Notes under the pieces: model-generated | Seen by the model: only the letters and a program-made list of their open reading frames with translations | What the model was told of the DNA's origin: nothing | The model's database searches: none | Part shown: one piece after another, positions 58,601 to 64,000 of the stretch | Numbering within the stretch: the first letter of the stretch is position 1 | How the letters are laid out: every line of letters starts with the position of its first letter | Position numbers and translations under genes: made by a program | From: Brachionus koreanus | Taxonomy: Eukaryota > Rotifera > Eurotatoria > Ploima > Brachionidae | Direction: 5' to 3' | Assembly: GCA_016987375.1 (NCBI GenBank) | Contig: PJRA01000493.1 | Span: forward strand, 545,139 to 609,138 | Length of the DNA stretch: 64,000 nt

Positions 58601-60132
58601 TTAAAATGGCGTTTCACTAGGATTTATAATCTTTGTTTTAAGATTCCTTGCAAAAGAAATTATCAATTATTAATTCTTTAGAAATTTTCTTTTCATGTTC
58701 AAAAACAAAATAAGTTTTTTTATTTGAATTTTAATAAATTAAGAACTTTTTTTCTTATTTTAGTTGAATTTTTAAATTTGATAAAGTTGTTTACAAAAAA
58801 TTCAGGTCAAACTTAATGGGAACCCTTTTAACGATTATTTTATCACTTAAAAATATTTGTTGAATCAACAAAGTGAACTAAAGGATCAAATTTTAATGAC
58901 AATGCTCGAAAATTATCTAAAACAAGATATTCAAGTATTTTTTTTATTGATGCAAAATATTATTTCCTTTCACCAAAAACTAGTCAATTTTTATTTTCAT
59001 TCATTTTTTCTTAATCATTTATCTATTTTATTTTTTTTATGTTTTTTTCAATTGCTAGGCTGATAAGAAGGACTGTGATCCATTCTGAGCTGCCTGGGGT
59101 ATTTCCTAAAACTATTTAAATAAATAATCAAATATTGATGCATAGATTCATATTAAGTCAACCACGTTAATGGTCAAATACTTTGCAAAAATTTGCAGTT
59201 AGAAATTTTTAGGAATATGGAGGGTTGTTTTGTTGGTAAAATTTTGAAGAAATAAAAATTTAATTAAAACATTGAGGATTATGAATTAAATTCGGAATCA
59301 AAAAATAATCTAAATTAATCTAAATTGAATTAAAAACTTTATTCAAATATATTTTACCAAATAAAAAGCTTTAGAAATATTTTTTTTTCGAAGAGAGTAC
59401 GAAAACAATGAAATTTTCTTCAACTTTACAAAAAAAGAATTTGACATTTCTCTAGTATTGGAAACTCGTTTGTTGAAAAAGTATTGCAAATATATAATTA
59501 ATTTAAAAATATTTTAAAAACAAAATTTAATTTAAGATTTCCTCACGGAATATTGTTAAATATTGAAAATGACTATTGGAAGTTGATTAGAATCGGTCAA
59601 TTACCGGTTGGTTTCGGTAATATTCCTTTAGAAAACAAAAATAAATTAGAAAAATTTATTTTTTTTTTTATTCTAGAGGTATTCGGAGTTGTTGCATCTA
59701 TCAGCCAGCCTTTAGAAATTGGCAACATAGATGAATATTACATTAGCTCTTACGACACTGGTTATTGTTTTGTAAGTAATAAAATAATTTTTTTCCTTCT
59801 TTTTAAATGCTAAATAAGATAAAAAAAAAATCTTAATTAATTTCTAATTATTTATTTTTCAGATTCCTTCCGAGGATCTAAATTTAGCTAAACAATTATT
59901 TGCTCAAAAAGATGCAAAATTTGTAGCAACAAACAAAACATGCTTCGTGGAAGTAAAAGTGGATTCTCTTATGAACGGCACCGATTCAGAGGAGGAAATA
60001 AACAATTTGAATAGTCAAGAAAATTTTATTGAAACCCAATTTCCAGATCAAATCGAGTCATGTGAAAACGGAAATCGCATCTTAGACAAATCGTTGAACG
60101 AATTAGACACGATTAAAAATAATGTTGTTTAA
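55652..60132 (+). CDS. CASTOR-type ACT-domain protein (mTORC1 arginine sensor family)
   Basis: Eight exons (55652-55844, 55907-56091, 56146-56326, 57286-57421, 59394-59480, 59537-59616, 59677-59771, 59863-60132) join in phase to 408 residues. Vertebrate CASTOR1 (329 residues) inhibits GATOR2 until arginine releases it. The order of family blocks is kept: ELRLLDYKLKIISIKKPSI, KCSFFSFTETNDDYSIVVD, DLQRGISKIAKYLIIPLAD, MYQCDYIL, CITGLYNMDAFFLIIPTLIS, IFFNFTKKEFDISLVLETR, DYWKLIRIGQLPVGF, VVASISQPLEIGNIDEYYIS. These are four ACT folds. An acidic Asn-rich tail of about 70 residues is extra. Arginine-pocket residues appear changed (see findings), so it may sense another ligand or none. Intron 3 contains a MITE; intron 4 is 2 kb. 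Confidence 0.92.
56472..56691 (+). mobile_element. MITE with TTTGGGTACCGTC/TAGTGTTGGGT ends, in intron 3 of the CASTOR-type gene
   Basis: A 220-bp foldback element. The left arm reads gggtaccgtcagggacggcc and then ataacttggtgttggccgtc. The right arm, reversed, reads tagtgttgggtggcgtcaaa and then cagtgttggtcgttttgatg. The arms are related over 50 bp with a small offset. It is GC-rich at the ends and T-rich inside. A truncated relative sits at 22732-22905. Termini of the tAGTGTTGGG type occur in some hAT elements, but no clear target duplication is seen here. Confidence 0.72.
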
Positions 60133-63100
60133 GGTAATTGCTCACACTCAGGGAATGGCTTGATATCTTTTTTTTTAGTTGTATTTATTACATCTTTAAT
60201 TTATTTTGTGTAGTAAAATAAACAATGCAAACATTAAAAAGCCTACGGGTTATTGTGATCAGTTTCTTTTCTCTTTACTTTAGTATTAATCAATGCTGAT
60301 CACGCTTTAGTAAAAATGGTCGGCATTGGAATTTTTTTCCTTTTTTTTTTTTATTTCAATTTAATTTTTGGCAATTTTATAAACACATATATTTTTTTTT
60401 CATCCAAGAAAAGTTATTTTAGAATCGGCACAATTCTTTGCAAAATTTTGCAATCAGAATTTGATCCGATTTGTTTTTTTTTGTATTGTATTTACGGGAT
60501 TTTTTTTTCATAAGTTAATATTTATTTGTATTTTTGTCCAATTTTATTGCTCAATGTAAACTCGTAATTTAGTACTTTTAAAAAATTTATTGCTTTATTT
60601 CATTTAAATCTTTAAGTAATAAAAATTTTTATTAAAATTATTTTTAAATTCCAAAATTATTCTCTTTATTTGAAAACAATAGCCGTTTGGAACGGATATT
60701 CAGTCCTTCATTTCAGCTAAAATGATAAAATGATTTGATTTTGAATGATTTTATTTTAATGTAAAATATTTCAGATTGTATTTAAAATAGAAAAAAAGAT
60801 GAAAAATTTTATATTAAAAATTTTGAAAATTATTTTTATTAGGTCAATAATTTATAAGCAAAAAATCAAGTTGTTAATCTTGTCTAAATAACTAAATCAC
60901 ACATATTTATACGATAATTCAATAGACATTTGTTTACATTAAAAACTAATTTCGAATAAGATAATGTGAATCGAAATTCTTCTTAATAATTGCAAAAAAA
61001 CAATAAAATTCAAATGAATATTTTTCATGTCTATTTGCTTAAGTGTTATTCGATTTAATTTATTCCAATTGATTTTAATCTAATAAACTTTTAAAAAACT
61101 ATTTGTAATCTCATTAATTTAGAATTAATTTTTTTTATTGCCTAGAAAAATTTGGTGCTTTAAGGTTAAAAATATTCTGATTTTCGGACTTACAAAAGCA
61201 ATGCACACACTAGAGGATATTCCAAGTTTATATATTGAGTTATATTCAACAAGCTTCTTGGGGCTAAATCTAAAAAACCATCTATTATTCAATAGAATTA
61301 AGCACTAAACACGGCACTGATATTCAAAATGACCCTTTGCAAATAAAATGCTTTGGGCTGCTCGAAATTCTATACTTTAAACTAGTTACTCGATATGCTT
61401 TTAGATAGGCAAAAGTTATAAAGCCCAGAATATTTGCTCAAATTTGACACTGAATAATTTTTTGAAATCAAAATATTTGATATTAAAAAAATATATGCGA
61501 ATTTGTCACATTTAAAAAATACTAAGTTTCGATAATTTTTTAAATATTTAATGAGAAATACGTAGAAAAAAGCGTTAGGTAAAACAGGTAAATGTGACTT
61601 GAGATATGAAAAATTTTTCTTTCAGAAAAATAAAATTTGATCAATAAATTTGATAAATCGAAAATCAGATTTTAGAAAAATTAGCTATCAAGATGGAAAA
61701 ATGAAACCTAAAAGCGCTTATTAGTTTAAAAATCTGTTTGTGATGCATCAGTCCAAGATAGGTTAAAAATTTAAAAGATAATTTGGCTTAAAATTAAGAT
61801 TTTACCACGAACTGGCTTCGATTTTCAATTTATTTCTAATGCCCATTTTTATTATCTTAATTGAACATATTTAAACAAAAAAGTTTATTTTAGTCTAACA
61901 GATGGTCTGAGTGAAATAAAAGTTTAAGTTAAATTTATTTATTAATTGTTTTTTTTTTCTATTCAATTTTTAAGCTATTTTTAAGATTTTTTTTAAATAT
62001 TTCATCACAAATACTTGAAATATTACTGTTAAAAAGTTTGGAAAAACTTGCAATTTCATTCTGACAATAAAACACTGCGACAACAAAAATTTTCATATTT
62101 AAGCGAAAAACTTTTCACATACATCTAAATTAAAATTTAGAAATTAATGGCTAAGAATAGCATGAAATTGGCTTATTAGTTTAAAGGTGAATAGTATTAA
62201 AACTAAGGTTATTAATGGTTTAGTTAGTGTTTCAAATATTAAACTATTTGGACAAGATGATTCTAAATTAAGATGTTTTCAAACCATTGAAACTTCAAAC
62301 TAAGCAAATTTGAGAAATTTTGTGTCAGTTTTCAAAAATCTTTTACTTGAGCAAATAAAATAAATATTTTTATTGACTCAAAATTTGGGACCACGCTATT
62401 ATATAACTTGAAATTTGTTTAATAAATCTAAGAATAAAAGAATTTTAATAGACCTAAGCTTCAAAGCTTAGCAAAATTGTAATTGGAAAGTTTTAAAACT
62501 CATCGACTATAACAATTGCATAAGTCGATTAAAGCAATAGCATCAAAAAGCCTGACCGATGGTACTCATCTTGAATCATCAGTTATTTAAAGTAACTATT
62601 TACTAAACGGTTGGTTTAAAGATAAAGCTTATCTCGGCCGCAATCAAGTGTAGCTGAGAAAACAACTTCATTCAAGATAAGATATCTTTTTAATAATAGA
62701 AAAAATAATCTATTATCCATTTTTATCTGGTTTAAATGGCCAAAAGTCATAGTCGCAAATAGCCTCAAAAAGTCAAATTTTAAATTTAGATTTTTGTACT
62801 CAATTGTGTTTCGAAAATATAATTTATTAATTGATTTAACTTTTAATTTAGAAATATTTAAGGCTTAGTTTTCCATTAATAGTAAATCAACTAGCAATTT
62901 CTTTTTCAATAAAATTTTTATCAATTTTTTTATTGTTGATGTTAATTTAAAGATAATTTCAACATCATTTACAATTTAATCTATTCATCATTGAGATTAA
63001 TTTTTAAATATTTTTATGAGATAATTTTTTTGATAAAAAATAATCTTTTTAAAAGTTAATGCAGCGTTTGTTGTTTGAGATTGTTTTTCTTCCCACTTAA

Positions 63101-64000
63101 TTAATTCTACATTTCTAGTTATTTCAAAAGCAAAATGTTTTATCAAATACGCACTTTCTATTTGCTCCAATCACTCGATTATTGAGATTCAGCATCAAGT
63201 CTATTTTTATTCTGGCGTGCCATCAGTATGAATTGGTAAACATTTGTTTGTAAAAATAATACATTAAAACAATTAGAAAAAATTTTTTTGCTACAAATGT
63301 TTTCTAATTTTTTTCTAAGTTATCTTTATATTTATTATCCTAATAGAGTCAGTGGTAATTTTTAAAGTTTATTTTTTTTTCATCGGATATTTGAACTCTC
63401 ATCTCATCAGTCAGTAGGATGAGAAAAAATTATCAATTTTATGTAAATAATATTTTTATAGTTAATAAAATTACTGATTTATTTTGAAATTAAATTTTTA
63501 TTTTGAAAAAAAAATTGAATATGTTGAGATTCGCTCCGCAATTAGCGATAAATTGAGAACTTTTTTTTGTGTTGATTTTGTAAATAACGTAATTTCTCAA
63601 TTTTTAAGACATGTCATTTTATGGCATGATGACATGTTCTTTTATAAAGAACACTGGTTAAAATTTTTGATTTTAAACATGTTCTTAATTTCGAAAATCC
63701 AGCTTTTTGGAGCATATTTAAGTGCATTTTCGACTTTTAGTTCATGTCACATGTTAAAAATTTAAAACCAGTGTTCGATTTAAAAAGACGTGTCTTAAAA
63801 ATCGAAAAATGACGTTAGTTTTTATTTTCAAATAAAAATAGGAAAAGAAAAACGACCGTTTTCTAAATTGAAGAAAGTTCAGCAAATTTAGGAAACAGTC
63901 AAAGTATAAATATGCAAAAAAAAAGAAACAAGCGATAAAAAATAATCAATATATTCGGTTGTGCAACAATGTGTGTATATGATAATAAAAGGATGTAGCG
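60133..64000. other. AT-rich region at the right end
   Basis: No confirmed gene. Open frames at 60316-60513 and 63484-63765 are Phe/Ile-rich and lack motifs; the latter overlaps inverted repeats. The 61160-61700 stretch is a little more complex in composition but gives no coding signal. Confidence 0.45.
63607..63775. repeat. Nested hairpins near the right end
   Basis: An inverted pair of gaacactggttaaaattttt at about 63647 and its near reverse complement at about 63748-63772 form a stem over a 75-nt loop. Upstream, acatgtcat and atgacatgt (about 63609-63637) form a smaller hairpin. A likely foldback element remnant. Confidence 0.6.

Noticed and set aside
40372..60132. Autophagy/mTORC1 gene cluster (Beclin 1, CASTOR)
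   Set aside because: The genes are 14 kb apart, separated by an unrelated HMG-box gene and transposon debris; co-location looks accidental.
63484..63765. 93-codon plus-strand open frame
   Set aside because: Composition is Phe/Ile/Lys-rich, no family motif is visible, and it overlaps two hairpins, so it is likely chance in AT-rich DNA.
1..64000. tRNA, rRNA, CRISPR arrays, operons and trans-spliced leader genes
   Set aside because: I scanned for T-arm GGTTCGAAnCC blocks, regular spacer arrays and closely spaced same-strand genes and found no convincing case. A proper tRNA and covariance-model search would be decisive.

Overview
This window is eukaryotic nuclear DNA, almost certainly from a small invertebrate animal. 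The genes are animal genes (Polo-like kinase 1, Beclin 1, CASTOR-type arginine sensor, amphiphysin/BIN1, ApoD-like lipocalin, CNBD2-like protein, ZFAND2/AIRAPL, COQ4, Sds3, small Tim). They carry many GT-AG introns, mostly only 40-70 nt long. The non-coding DNA is extremely AT-rich with long A and T runs. Compact AT-rich introns and RTE-like LINE relics would suit a monogonont rotifer (Brachionus-like) or another small spiralian, but that assignment is inference. One 31-bp assembly gap lies at 21157-21187.

Layout: 1-2.1 kb holds LINE relics. An amphiphysin gene (-) is at 3.1-4.6 kb, ZFAND2/AIRAPL (+) at 8.3-9.9 kb, LINE relics at 10.6-12.0 kb and a lipocalin (+) at 13.2-14.0 kb. A CNBD2-like two-domain cyclic-nucleotide-binding protein (+) covers 14.8-20.6 kb, with a MITE-filled 2.6-kb intron. 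A foldback element, a MITE and a LINE tail fill 22.0-23.5 kb. Plk1 (+) is at 26.0-30.2 kb. Two Sds3 genes lie in inverted orientation (- at 31.3-32.2 kb, + at 35.6-36.7 kb) around a mariner relic and a small Tim gene (34.6-35.4 kb). COQ4 (+) follows at 37.1-37.8 kb, Beclin 1 (+) at 40.4-41.9 kb, a UBF-like HMG-box gene (-) at 47.8-49.4 kb and a CASTOR-type gene (+) at 55.7-60.1 kb. The rest is AT-rich DNA with miniature transposons.

I see no operons or functional gene clusters. Beclin 1 (autophagy), CASTOR (mTORC1 arginine sensing) and ZFAND2 (proteasome/ER quality control) are related in theme, but their spacing suggests chance neighbours.

The strongest unusual signals are: (1) a 630-bp perfectly identical inverted tract joining otherwise diverged Sds3 paralogues; (2) a dispersed repeat whose last 105 nt are identical in two copies and fold into two hairpins; (3) a 610-bp foldback element with phased CATAC arrays in mirror order between 10-bp direct repeats; (4) hAT-like and piggyBac-like MITE families with recognisable target duplications; (5) a CASTOR homologue that seems to have lost arginine-pocket residues; (6) a Beclin 1 lacking the BH3 Gly-Asp pair and the aromatic finger. 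Splice sites were placed by eye, and reading phase was checked by hand for each multi-exon gene.
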